DNA of 64,000 nucleotides, from contig JABSTR010001154.1 of the NCBI GenBank assembly GCA_013339765.2, positions 248,001-312,000 of the forward strand, given 5' to 3'. Source of the stretch: Haemaphysalis longicornis. Its lineage: Eukaryota > Arthropoda > Arachnida > Ixodida > Ixodidae. Numbering within the stretch: the stretch's first letter is position 1; each line of letters begins with the position of its first letter. A program made the translations under genes and the position numbers. Shown here one piece after another: positions 25,246 through 34,841 of this stretch. Under the pieces are notes generated by a model. That model saw nothing but the letters and a program-made list of their open reading frames with translations. It did no database searches and was not told the origin of the DNA.

Positions 25246-25440
25246 GCCCCACCGATAGCGTAGTGGTCATCGCACCATACCAGTATTCTGGAGGTCGTGG
25301 GTTCGGATCCCACCCGGTGGGCATTTTTTCTCCACTTTCTTTGTTTCAAAAAATATATCGGACCTACCGCATTTTCCCCTTTTGTTTCCTTGGCTTTTTT
25401 GGCTGCCTACCCTTATTTCTGTCTCTGTCTGTCTGTCAGC
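25246..25440 (+). mobile_element. tRNA-derived SINE, copy 2
   Basis: The head has an A-box-like TAGCGTAGTGG and a B box GGTTCGGATCC, with pairing ends CCCACCG/CGGTGGG and a T-arm stem GTGGG/CCCAC. A T run and an unrelated body follow, ending at a CT-rich tail. The anticodon arm does not fold as in a functional tRNA, so I call it a SINE rather than a tRNA gene. It sits in the same orientation as copy 1. Confidence 0.7.
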
Positions 25441-25442
25441 AT

Positions 25443-25450
25443 GCTCTCTC

Positions 25451-25491
<41 letters not shown>

Positions 25492-25529
25492 GTCTCTCCT
25501 CTCTCTCCTCTCTCATCTCTCTCTCTCTC

Positions 25530-25586
<57 letters not shown>

Positions 25587-25607
25587 TCCCTCCCTCCCTC
25601 CCTCCCC
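25443..25607. repeat. (TC)n microsatellite, then CCCT repeats
   Basis: About 165 bp of TC repeats with CGTC and CCTC interruptions at the 3' tail of the second SINE copy. Confidence 0.95.
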
Positions 25608-26565
25608 GAATTTTGATGGTTTTGTATGACTGTATGGACGGAGCAATGACCTCCCGAAGCCGCACTTGTGTTTAGCCAAATCCTTGTCCCAGTCTGGACA
25701 CCTTGCACCACAGTATAGTGCCTAGAATTTAACCACAGCTACCTGACAAGTGTCACAGGGGCAAACAAATTGTTATGCTTGCCGGTGTTCCCAGGCCTTC
25801 GCAATAAGGGCGGCTTCAACCACATTGAAGATTAATTAAGCAAGGGACCAGTGGTGTAGCTTGCTTGTAGTTTGGACGAGACATTTCCGTTCCTGCTCTG
25901 TTGTAGGTAAAATAAAAAGGCATGTAGATTATTCCATTCAGTTGCTACTAGTCCCCCATCAGACCTCCGTAATGCTCTCCCCACGAGCCTGGCAAGCATG
26001 CATACCATGTTGCCCCCCTTGCTGCATATGTACAACACTTTGGCCTTTGTTTAATGAGCTGCTTATGCTTTTTCTGCCTACTAACTTAACATGTGCGCTC
26101 ATGATCTATTTCTGAGCGCATTTTCTGGACTAGATGCAAGCTTGTATACATACTTATAGACGCAAATTTTCATGCAACTGGTATTGCATTTGAATAACGA
26201 TTTAAATACTGTAGAAGTAACCATCGTGCCAAAATTTGTGATATCCAATTCCTTATGTCCAATTAAACACCCGAGACACTCTGCTTCTTTCGCGCATTCT
26301 TGAAGGGCTTTGTCTTAACCTTGCTGCTAGAGATGCTTTGCTTCACGATCCACTGCTGCTGAGTTCAAGTGCATGCTATGAAAAGCTTCCCAGACTTGCG
26401 GAGTAGGAACCATTTCCGGCTCTTGGTGCCAACACCAACGCCGATGTGAGCTTTTCCACTAGGAAAAAAGAAAAAGAGGGTCGGAGATTGTTTCTTTGCA
26501 AGCGTTTGCCTGTGAGTGGAAGTGATAATTTATTTTGACCTCCCCCCTCTCCCTTGCAATCGCAG

Positions 26566-26864
26566 TGGTGCCAGCCAGAAGCATGAAGTGCTGTCCCAAG
26601 AGCAACTGACCGCTCCCATAGCCGCAGCCGCCAAGGAGCCGGAGCCGGAGTTGCAGCCGCTGCCAGCTGTGCCCGCCGTGCTCAGGGAGGCAGCCGAGCA
26701 GAGGGAGGAGGAGGAAGAAGAGGAAGAGGGGGAGGAAGAGGAGGAGGGGGAGGAAGAGGAGCCCCTGTGCTTCACCAGCAGCACGAGCAAAATCTTTGCT
26801 CCTCGCACGGCGGACATGAACAAGGGCTTCCTCATGTTCGCGGATGACGACAGTGGCCTCACAG
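26566..26864 (+). CDS. HIF1A: HIF-1alpha exon: post-PAS linker with poly-Glu
   Basis: The exon continues the frame with SGASQKHEVLSQEQL, which replaces the human SGIIQHDLIFSLQQT region just after PAS-B. A Pro/Glu/Ala segment follows, then an almost pure Glu tract of about 20 residues (about 26698-26762), then FTSSTSKIF and FLMFADDDSGLTG. The linker carries no known enzymatic role in the family; it leads to the oxygen-dependent degradation domain. The acceptor is CGCAG at 26565 and the donor GTCAGC at 26865. Phases in (1 nt) and out (1 nt) match both neighbours. The Glu tract is encoded by GAG/GAA repeats and is probably length-variable. Confidence 0.9.
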
Positions 26865-27942
26865 GTCAGCGCTGGTTGCCTCCGGGGGCTCTTTCTTCCT
26901 CTTCGCTCGATTCCAGCGGCGCCACTTTGTTGTGGGCGGAAATGAGGCTGCGTTGTACCACACATTTTCATGGGCTGGTTGTTATAGCCCGACACGAAAC
27001 CGCACTGTACTCTGTATGTCCTCTAAACTGTAGACGCAAAAAAGGCAAGACAGAAAAGGAGCGCCAACAGCGCGTGCCAGATTTGCTTCCTTTCCTTGTT
27101 GAGGCCAGCGACTTGGCAAGGCGCCAGTGTCAGGTATTTTATAGAAGTACAGGTGCATGAAGGTGCAAAGAAGGCCCTCCTTCGACTGTGTCTATGCGAA
27201 TGCCCCGCATGCAAATTGGGGCAGTACGTGTGTTGAAATCGTGATGTCGCTGGCTGTGAGGCAGATTGATTGATTGATTGATTGTGGGGTTCGAATGAGG
27301 TGCGCCATAGTGGGGGGGCTCCGGATTAATTTTTACCACCTGGGAATCTTTAACGTGTGGTGAAATCTCGTACACACAGCCGATTTTGCTTTTCGCCTCC
27401 ATCAGAAAAGCGGCCGCCGCGGCCGGGAATTAAACCCGCGCCCCCGTGCTCAGCAGCACAACGCCTTAGCCACTGAGCCACCGCGGCGGTTCGCGGGTCT
27501 GGTAGGCGGATTAGCCAATGCAAAAAGATTCAGTGTTGACCGTCTGTGAAAGGGGTTTCGAAGTGCGTGGGATGTTTACACAGAATGTGCGTGGGTAGGA
27601 TGTGAGGTTAGAGGGAAATTTTCCGTTGCACTTAAGAAAAAGAGAGCCTACACAAGGAAAGCCAAGCTCTAGCGAAACTGTCATGATGTACTCACGGAAG
27701 GGATTTTCAGTTGTGTGAGGATTGTGAGGCGTTTTTGTAAAAATAGAGAGAGACAGAGAGGGTATTCTTCATTGAAACAATGTCAATGCCATTGCTTGGC
27801 GAATTACCCTAGACATTCACTGCGTGCAAGCGCCCTGTTTGAATTTTGGGCGCGGGGATCGTTTAGGTGTTGTACAGAGCAAGCCTGGTTGCCAATCACC
27901 AGGTGGCCGCCATCTTGAACCAACCCATTTTTCGTGGTGCAG
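26865..27942 (+). other. Intron with a SINE
   Basis: GTCAGC...GTGCAG intron. Apart from the SINE I see only unique DNA. Confidence 0.8.
27264..27490 (-). mobile_element. Ruka-like tick tRNA-derived SINE
   Basis: Read on the minus strand, the element starts with CCGCGGTGGCTCAGTGGCTA (A box), followed by a B box GGTTTAATTCC, then the SINE body with CACACGTTAAAGATTCCCAG, and ends in an (AATC)n tail. This is the layout I remember for the SINE family called Ruka in ixodid ticks. The B box carries a substitution, so it is probably an old copy. It supports the tick assignment. Confidence 0.85.
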
Positions 27943-28032
27943 TGCTGAAAGAAGAGTCGGAACCTGAGGACTTGACCCACTTGGCGCCACAAGCCGGAGA
28001 TGACAGCATTCCGTTGGATGACCTGCCCTCAG
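27943..28032 (+). CDS. HIF1A: HIF-1alpha exon: N-terminal degradation site (NODD)
   Basis: The exon encodes LKEESEPEDLTHLAPQAGDD, then SIPLDDLPS. It aligns with human LKKEPDALTLLAPAAGDTI, where the Pro in LxxLAP (human Pro402) is hydroxylated by PHD enzymes and then bound by VHL for proteasomal destruction. The LTHLAP motif is intact. The acceptor is GGTGCAG (27942) and the donor GTAGGT (28033). It begins with two bases that complete Val with the preceding G and ends with a single G. The frame through this 90-bp exon is certain from the motif. Confidence 0.92.
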
Positions 28033-29284
28033 GTAGGTTTCTAAGCACGTCGCACCAGTCTCAAAATGAGAACTTTTCTGAAAAGGACATTCTTGCATCT
28101 GGTACAGAGGAAGAAACGGCAGTGCTTTCCAAAGGTTGCCAGCGTGCCGGTGTGTGGAACTATTAGTAGCTGCTGGTTGCATTGTTGTCTCTCTCTCTCT
28201 CTGGAAGCCTCCAATGTGATGTCACGAGTTGCCAGTGCCATGTGTGCCCATGATGCCAAAGTGCCAAATTCGAGCACTTTTTTTGCGTATTTGACAATTT
28301 AAACATCAAAAGTTTACTTTCGCAGTTTAGTGGAGAATTAATTCATTTTTGTATGGTGGCGTGCATCTTTCGAGTTGCAGTTGAGCGTATGGGCAAGAGG
28401 TGTATTTTGGTGCATCTGTCTTCCTTTTCCTAATAGCAGCATTACCAACCTAACTGCGAATTTACCTGGCTCCACAGGATAAATTTACTGCGTTACTATT
28501 CATCACAAAAAGGTTTTTACCGGTCTTTTTTTTTTTTCATGAATTGTCAAGCTCAAAGATCTAAAGACACAAAGAAACATTCAGAAGACCGTGAAGTCTT
28601 CAATGGACCATATTCATTAGCACTCGAACTTTTTTTAGAGCATGGCATTAAACATGTCCAAGCTCAGTAGTTTCAAGTTAGGTTAGGCCTTCTATCTGAG
28701 CTGACTTGATCCTTTGTCTAGTGCACTGATTTCAGCTTGGAACCTTTTTGATAAGGCAGCCTGAACTGCGCCGAGTTTATTAAAGGGCAAAATACAACTT
28801 TGTTCTCTTTGAAAGAACTAGAATTTGGTAGCTCATTTACTTCCATTCCAGCCATGAACAACATTTGTTTAACTGAAGAAATGCAGAAATATTGAACAAG
28901 TTTCAAATTTCGCATAATATGGGCAGGGGGACGTCTTATGAGCTGGGACTAAAAACATTTTTACCAGTGTGCTAACTGCGTGCTAGCATTCAAGTGGTAT
29001 GATTGAACAGAACTAGAGGCCCTGATACAATCTCCCAGTTGTACTTCATGGCAGTAGCTTAAGTCAGCAGCCACCAGTAAGATTCTGTGATGATCACAAA
29101 AAAGATTCTGTGATGTCATAGAAAATTTCAGCATTCAACAGTTGCCACTTTTGAATGTGTTTTCTTCAATACCTCGATATCTCTGAAGCTTGCCATCAAT
29201 TGGTATTGTTGGTACCAAGAGAAAGCAGCCTTTCTAACGAACTGAACTTGTATGTTTCTTCGTGGCCCCTCTAACGTTCGACAG
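28033..29284 (+). other. Intron
   Basis: GTAGGT...CGACAG intron with unique AT-rich DNA. I see no repeats of note. Confidence 0.8.
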
Positions 29285-29606
29285 TTAAACGGTGCCCTAC
29301 GATGACCTCCCGTGCGCAGATGTGCTGGGCGACGATGCCTTCTCCCTGTCGGACCCATACTGCGACGGGAGCAAGTTGCTGCCGGACTATGCACTGCTGC
29401 CGCCGGAGGAAGACTGCCCGCTGGGCCGCAGAGACCCCTTCCTCAGCTACCGGGACGACAGCGATCCGCTGTCCTCACCGGACTCGTGCGCCACGCCTCC
29501 GTCGTCGGACGGCGAGGGCCGCGGGAGCAGCTGTTCGGACCTCCCCAGCCTTGAAAGCCCCGTCGACCGGTTTGCGGGGCTGGACTTGCAACACACGGAC
29601 CTCCAG
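29285..29606 (+). CDS. HIF1A: HIF-1alpha exon: acidic segment, frame broken at its 5' end
   Basis: From 29292 the exon encodes VPYDDLPCADVLGDDAF and about 105 residues rich in Asp, Ser and Pro, ending HTDLQ at a GTGAGA donor (29607). The position matches the human EVPLYNDVMLPS region between the two degradation sites. The only AG acceptor nearby (29283-29284) leaves seven bases, TTAAACG, before VPYDD. With the single G carried from the previous exon that is one base short, and the VPYDD frame itself has a TAA at 29286. One more A in the AAA run would give V-K-T-V-P-Y in frame and makes the nine-exon total divisible by three. This suggests an assembly or allelic one-base deletion rather than a dead gene. 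Confidence 0.85.
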
Positions 29607-30738
29607 GTGAGAAGGGGGTCTTGGTTATCGGGAGAGCATGGACTGCTGCCGATTGAGCTGGGCTCGGTGTCGGAAATCTTTTGCTGCAGATTTCTGGGTT
29701 GATGGGTTCATGTTGCTTGGGTGATATTCCATTCCAAGATAGGTACACCTCCTGCACTTCTGGTGCAATGCAGAACGTTTATTTTAAACGAGTTCATGTT
29801 CCACGCCATGCCCCTTAAACATACATACAAGATACCAAACCGCCCTTATTTACAGAAGGGAAGCGCACAGTTGAGCCCAAAAAACATTTTAGAAAAAAAA
29901 AAAATCCGTGTGTCTCGTGTAAAATTTCTGCACTGCTGGAGCTCTAACACACACGTCTGCACCAAAACCCAGGAATCTACCTCTTAGTTACTGAAGCAGA
30001 AAGGAATAGCTCCTTTAGCAGTTTCATAAAAGAATTGAAGGAGTGTTTCAAGCGGAGCGGTCAATGGCACTGGGTACGCACAGGAAATGCTGGGCTTGTA
30101 CTACCCTCAAGGGAACGGAATCTCGCCCCCAGCAAACGCGCATACAAAAATAGTTGGTCCATACTTACAGAGGGGCATTGGCCAAGCAACACCAATCAGT
30201 GACAGTCAGTTTACAATTGTTGGTTGGTCGGTCGATACAAACCAACCAGGAATTTGAGTCGGTTCAACGATAATTTCACTTGGTGCTAAAATTTGCAGCT
30301 CTCTCGTGTAAGCACCCTTTAAAATCTGTTGGTGCTCACTGCATTTAGGCGATAGCAAGTTGTTTGTGCAGAAGGAAACGGCTGGGTGGAGAAACACGAA
30401 AGAGCAACATTTAGGGGTAAAGAGTGGACTGAAGCTAATGCAGGAAGGGAGAGATATAGAGTGGGTGGGGGAAGCTACCAGTATGTGATGACAATGGTAT
30501 AGACAATGTGGCCCCTGACTACTGTCAGCGTTTAACTTATTTTTACAGTGACAAGGAGTGTAAGGACGTGACTTCAGACTTCATGTGGCCGTGTGGGTTT
30601 TAAGGAATGTGTAGGGGAGCTAGAGCTTCTCGAGCCCTCTAAAGACCTGCTGATCTGTTAGTGAGAAGTGGGTTTGTCTCGTGTTGCTGGAATAGCGGGA
30701 CTATAACCTTTTCTCCTCTCCTCTCTTGGTGTCCTCAG
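29607..30738 (+). other. Intron
   Basis: GTGAGA...GTCCTCAG intron. A short A run lies near 29895; otherwise it is unique sequence. Confidence 0.8.
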
Positions 30739-30881
30739 GACGACGACTTCGACATGCGGGCGCCGTACATCTCGATGAATGGCGACGACTTCCCGCTGCT
30801 CAGTCCGCCGGACTCTGTCATGTGGGGTCCCCAGGACTCGCCTCCAGGGAGTTCGTCCAGTCGGAGCTCGCTCTGCAACAG
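30739..30881 (+). CDS. HIF1A: HIF-1alpha exon: C-terminal degradation site (CODD)
   Basis: The exon starts in phase 0 with DDDFDMRAPYISMNGDDFPLL and continues SPPDSVMWGPQDSPP and a Ser-rich end. It aligns with human DLDLEMLAPYIPMDDDFQL, the main PHD/VHL site (human Pro564). The hydroxy-acceptor Pro, the preceding Ala and the YI-M-DDF flank are kept. The Leu directly before the Ala-Pro is Arg and the Leu three residues before that is Phe, so the LxxLAP pattern is not strictly kept. The exon ends AAC AG and only a GCAAGT donor at 30882 preserves the frame into the next exon. The GT four bases further on would shift the frame. Confidence 0.93.
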
Positions 30882-32030
30882 GCAAGTGGCTCACCGCAGT
30901 GGCAGACTTGGAGTAGTAACGTCACAGTTAAACCTGGATGTAACCAGCCTCTACGTAACCTGTTCCTGCATTTAACAAAGCTTTAAGTGCAGAGCACGTT
31001 ACGGGCTCGCCTTGTGGTCATAGCCCACTGTAACTGTCGATGTCAAATGACTGCCAGAATCAGGCAGTGCTGCAAGATAGCGGACCGAAGTAGAGCCTGG
31101 CGTTCCATCGTAGGGTGTCCTGCAGAGGCTTCGAAAACCAAGCAGTTTAAATAGTCATGACTGTTCAAAACTCGTGAAGCACTGGCGCTTCTCATACATC
31201 TCCCTATTGTTTAGCGCAAAAAAAAACTGCCGATACATTTGATGCAAAATATATGTAATAAACCGGCAGCACCCGCGTTCATTTAGTTAGGAACGCTTGT
31301 TGAGTTGGTTTTTGCGATTGTAAGTGAAAAAAAAAGTGGCAGTGCAATGCCGGCACGTGCGGGAGGAAAAGGAAGCACAAAAAGAACAGAACTCCAGCTG
31401 GCGCAGTTCCAGGCAGGGGGCGTGCGAGCACTATGAAGGCGGGAAATTTGTATCGCTTTGGGTGGTAGCAGTGAGCGGGGTAAGGGCGCTACAGCCCATT
31501 ATGGCGAATCGCTTTCTCTGCACTTCCGTCAGCTTCCACGTTGAGTGGAACGGCTTTAATTTTTCAATTCCCCATTGCCAGCCCCGTTGAAGCCCATGTA
31601 TTTGCGGCCGCTGTGTAACGAAGGCGTTGCGGCAGCTAACTTTGATGTAACAAACTAGCTACTCTGATGAGCCATTGTTTTTGTACTTTTTCTAAAAAAA
31701 TCGCCTGGAGAAATGCACTAATTTAGCAAATTTCGCCCACACCTGCAAACTACAGTGCGTTTCCACATGTGTGTGTGTTGGTTAGCTGCGAGGCCTGCTT
31801 GTCGGCATGTCGTCACACTTTGACGCTAGATTGAAGCGCTGTTCAGAATGAAAAGGAGGAGTGTGTCGTCCCTGCTTGTGGTGTTTGAAATGCCACTGTC
31901 CTGTGATCCCACCCCTTGTAATGCCTCAGGCATAGTCGCACCACTCGAGAGGGTTTCTCAGCATCCGCGCAAGGGGTGTTGTGCCTCCCGTCTTAAGAAG
32001 TGCCGTCTCCTTGCCCTCTCCCCCCCACAG
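30882..32030 (+). other. Intron with GC donor
   Basis: GCAAGT...CCCCACAG intron. It contains a moderately GC-rich block at about 31340-31620 and no recognised repeat. Confidence 0.8.
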
Positions 32031-32228
32031 CCCGACCCTGTTCCCGTCGTCTCCGCGGGCGTCCTTAGGCTCCCTGGGGCCGAACCCCAAGTCGAGCCTG
32101 GCCGCGCTTCTTGTGGCCGAGCTGCCGCCCCCCGCCGCGAGGTCGCGGGAGTGGACCAAGCACAGGGCACGCACCAACCACCCGAGGTCACCGGGGGTCA
32201 CCACACCCTCGAGACAAGACCTGGCCAG
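32031..32228 (+). CDS. HIF1A: HIF-1alpha exon: Pro/Ser-rich and basic segment
   Basis: The exon encodes SPTLFPSSPRASLGSLG, then LAALLVAELPPPAARSRE, then HRARTNHPRSPG and ends QDLAR. This segment is poorly conserved in the family and I give it no separate function. The frame is set from both sides: it must take a C after AG from the preceding exon and deliver AG to the next exon. A second open frame here (PDPVPVVSAG...) is ruled out because it does not connect to the next exon. The donor is GTAGGG at 32229. Confidence 0.85.
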
Positions 32229-33649
32229 GTAGGGTGACCACACTGATTTCTTCATATGGAACGTGCACAGTGGCTTAGCACACGTCTTGTGCCATAACGC
32301 CTGTTGCACCCTTACACGTCTGCTAGAGCAGGGCATGCTTGTACAGCCGACCGTGACTGGCAAGCTGTGATGCAAGCTCTTGAAACAAGCTTCGCGGGCT
32401 GCAGCAGTTGGCTTTGACTTTTGCATTGTGTGGCAGTTTGTGGTAGATTCTCTCAATGCCGAGGAAGCAGATGGCTAAAAGTATGAAAAGGTCTGTTATA
32501 GACAAGCGTGTTGACCTCTGTGCAGTTCTGTAAAACGGGCAGTAGGCTTAACATGAAACGGGAACATGAAATCTCAGAAGTATGGAAGGGGTGGGAAAAT
32601 TTGTTCTAGCCAAAGGCTTAAGCACTGAGAGCTCAGACCATGATCATTGTGGAGTGTTGGGCCTGCCAACCAAGCTTGTTGGAGGAGGCTATAAACAACT
32701 AATCATCAAGAACGCATACTGTGGGCACCTTCTAGCGCACGTACGTGGCTGCTCTAGCTGGTTATTTGTTATGTGCAGCTACTAGTGAAACTGCATTTGA
32801 ATATCCATTAGCAGCAGTCTAGGTTTAAAGTTTCTAGTTCAAATTTATTGATAGCTTGCAAACAACACCAACAACAGTGCACAGACCTGCTCCCCCACTC
32901 AGCTGTTTGCAGCGGAGGCATGCCTTAGAAGTTCGCAAGGATGTGATATCCAGTGAGGCACTAAGGGGAGGGGCTGACAGTACAGTCGAACCTCGTTTTA
33001 ATGAAGCAGTATCAGGAAAGTAATTTAGTTCATTATATCTGATATTCATTGGAACAGTAGAGCTAAAAATAGGTTCAAGCCAACCGGCAATCTGGCTCCC
33101 GCCAAAATTCTTGGCTCAAAAACGCATTATTTTAATCTTCGAACCTACCATGAACAAGGTCATTTTTATCTGTCTTGCAGCATTTCAAGCTCAGTGAAGC
33201 AGAAACTGAAACGGGGAATTACAACGAACAAAGTTCATTCGAGAAAACAGGCCTGTGTGTTCCTATTTTTTCGTGGAAGGATGTGATGTCTGGCTGGTGG
33301 CTATTCACAGCACTGAGCAGGATGAAGTTTTCCAAACTGTCCACGAACAAAGGGGCCTTTTCTACTTCTGCAGTTTCGAACACCGGGAGTTTTCCAAGTA
33401 GCTTCTCAGCCTACCGGTCAAATATTTCTTTGTTACATCCAATAGTGCGCGTGGCTCTCGCTTTCACTTTCGTTATGAAAGAATAAGTGGCATTCAAATG
33501 AAGCGTGACCAACCAAAGCTCGTATTTAGTTTGCTATAGCCAATAATTCGCTATATTAGGGTTTGTTATAACGAAGTTCTACTGTGTAAGCGTTCACCCG
33601 CAACTAGAGAGATGTAGGAAGCCGTTTTGTAATCCTTGCCCCTTTGCAG
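32229..33649 (+). other. Intron with a Tigger-like MITE
   Basis: GTAGGG...CTTTGCAG intron. The MITE at 32983-33584 occupies its 3' part and stops about 65 bp before the acceptor. Confidence 0.8.
32983..33584. mobile_element. Tigger/pogo-like MITE, about 602 bp, copy 2
   Basis: It has the same ends (CAGTCGAACCTCGTTTTAA on the left, TTATAACGAAGTTCTACTG on the right) and the same interior order as 9175-9772, in the same orientation. The left flank is TA and the right flank TG, one change from the expected TA duplication. Confidence 0.85.
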
Positions 33650-33900
33650 GTCAGCGCGGTTGGCACAACACCCACAGCAGCAGCAGCAGCAGACGATAAT
33701 GACGTCAACGCGGAGCCACTCGGCCCGCGGCCTCTCCCAGGACCTGCGGCTGCAGGGCTACGTGACGGCCGCGCTGGAGCAGAAAATGGGCATGCCGTCA
33801 CCTCCGGATCCGCCGCCCAAGCGCGGATCGACAGAGCGGGCCCTGGGGGCTGGGCAGCTGGCCAGCCCCAAGAGGATGCGGGTCGAACACCTGCGAGGAG
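33650..33900 (+). CDS. HIF1A: HIF-1alpha exon: Gln-rich and basic region
   Basis: The exon encodes SARLAQHPQQQQQQ from a CAG run, then GLSQDLRLQGYVTAALEQKM, a Pro-rich stretch, and LASPKRMRVEHLRG. The KRMR cluster sits where human HIF-1alpha has the LSWKRVKG nuclear localisation segment, so it may serve nuclear import. The acceptor is TTTGCAG (33649). The exon ends with a single G before GCAAGT at 33901, the third GC donor of this gene. The alternative GT four bases downstream leads to a frame that ends in a stop within the next exon. Confidence 0.87.
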
Positions 33901-33929
33901 GCAAGTGCTTTTCCCTCCTTCCCCTCCCA

Positions 33930-34690
33930 AGACACCCCTTCCGTATGTGTCCGTATCCGTCTTCGTGTGCTCCTACTAATAGCAGTACCCCTCCTGTGTC
34001 TATCAGTAAGCCCCTAGTGACAACCCTTCCGTATCTGTCCGTATCCGCCATCATATGCCCCTACTCTGTATTCTCGTAGCAATACCCCTCCCGTATCTGT
34101 CTGTATGCCAAGTATTCAATCCTCTAGTGACAACCCTTCCGTATCTGTCCGTACCGTATTTTCGCACGCATAACCCACACCAAAAATGCGGAAATTTCAG
34201 CGGCAAACTAGGGGTAAGAATGATATGCGAGGTTTTTCCTTTAGCTAGGCTTCATGGCAATTCGCATTGTGAGTGAAGCTCCTACGCAGTAACACTGACT
34301 AAGCCTTCCATGGCAGTGACTGCGCAAAACATACAAGGACAATGAAGAAAAAACAGACGGGTGCACCCTAATAACTGAGTTTTATTAGTGAATTGCGACT
34401 GTCGCCTTGCAGTCAGTGTATTCTACTTGCTAAGTATACGCTTTTTCTGTCTTCGTAGTATGTCATGTGTCGCTTAAGCAGTAGCTCTGGTGCAGCCTCT
34501 CCTGTACCAAATGTGCGGGCAATACGCGAGGATTTTTTTTCTTTTTCGGCAGGCTGAAAGTGGGGGTGCGGGTTATATGCAGGGGCGAGTTTCACGCGCG
34601 AAAATACGGTATCCGTCTTCGTATGCTTTAGCTACACCTCGTAGCAATACCCCTCCCGTATCTATCTGTATCCATCTTCGTGTCCGCCAT
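33930..34690. repeat. Degenerate minisatellite in the intron, split by a TIR element
   Basis: Units of roughly 100 bp repeat the phrases GTGACAACCCTTCCGTATC, TGTCCGTATCCG and AGCAATACCCCTCCCGTATC. Parts lie on both sides of the element at 34154-34609. Confidence 0.75.
34154..34609. mobile_element. CCGTATTTTCGC-type TIR element, 456 bp
   Basis: The ends are CCGTATTTTCGC and its inverse (GCGCGAAAATACGG), flanked by TA on both sides. The neighbouring minisatellite units contain the uninterrupted site CCGTATCCG, which shows the empty target and supports TA duplication. No coding frame. A relative with similar ends lies at 34998-35564. Confidence 0.8.
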
Positions 34691-34740
34691 TTCCTCCTAA
34701 CCCCGAACTGTTCCCTGTCCTCCCTCTTGCACCGCTGCAG

Positions 34741-34841
34741 GCGGGCAGCTGCAAAACAAAGACAGCGTGCTGCTGAACTTGCTGGTGAACGGAGAAGATG
34801 CCTGCCACGGATACTTGTGCCAAACCTTGCGCTATGACAAG
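34741..34841 (+). CDS. HIF1A: HIF-1alpha exon: SVLLNLL segment
   Basis: The exon encodes GQLQNKDSVLLNLLVNGEDA, then CHGYLCQTLRYDK, a segment ahead of the C-terminal activation domain that is also recognisable in other arthropod HIF-alpha proteins. The acceptor is GCTGCAG (34740) and the donor GTCAGT (34842). It takes GC after the single G of the preceding exon and leaves in phase 0. Confidence 0.87.

Larger units (their letters stand above)
23462..26565 (+). other. Intron with GC donor, carrying two SINE copies
   Basis: The 5' end is GCAAGC after CTCAG and the 3' end is TTGCAATCGCAG. No GT at the junction keeps the downstream frame. The intron holds two tRNA-derived SINE copies and a long (TC)n run. 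Confidence 0.85.

Noticed and set aside
25246..25325. Possible functional tRNA gene
   Set aside because: A and B boxes and the T arm are present, but the anticodon arm does not fold normally and the body is shared with a second truncated copy, so it is a SINE.
29285..29610. Alternative frame of the acidic exon that joins directly after the preceding exon's G
   Set aside because: It stays open but gives an Arg/Cys/Thr-rich sequence without similarity to HIF and does not connect to the following exon.
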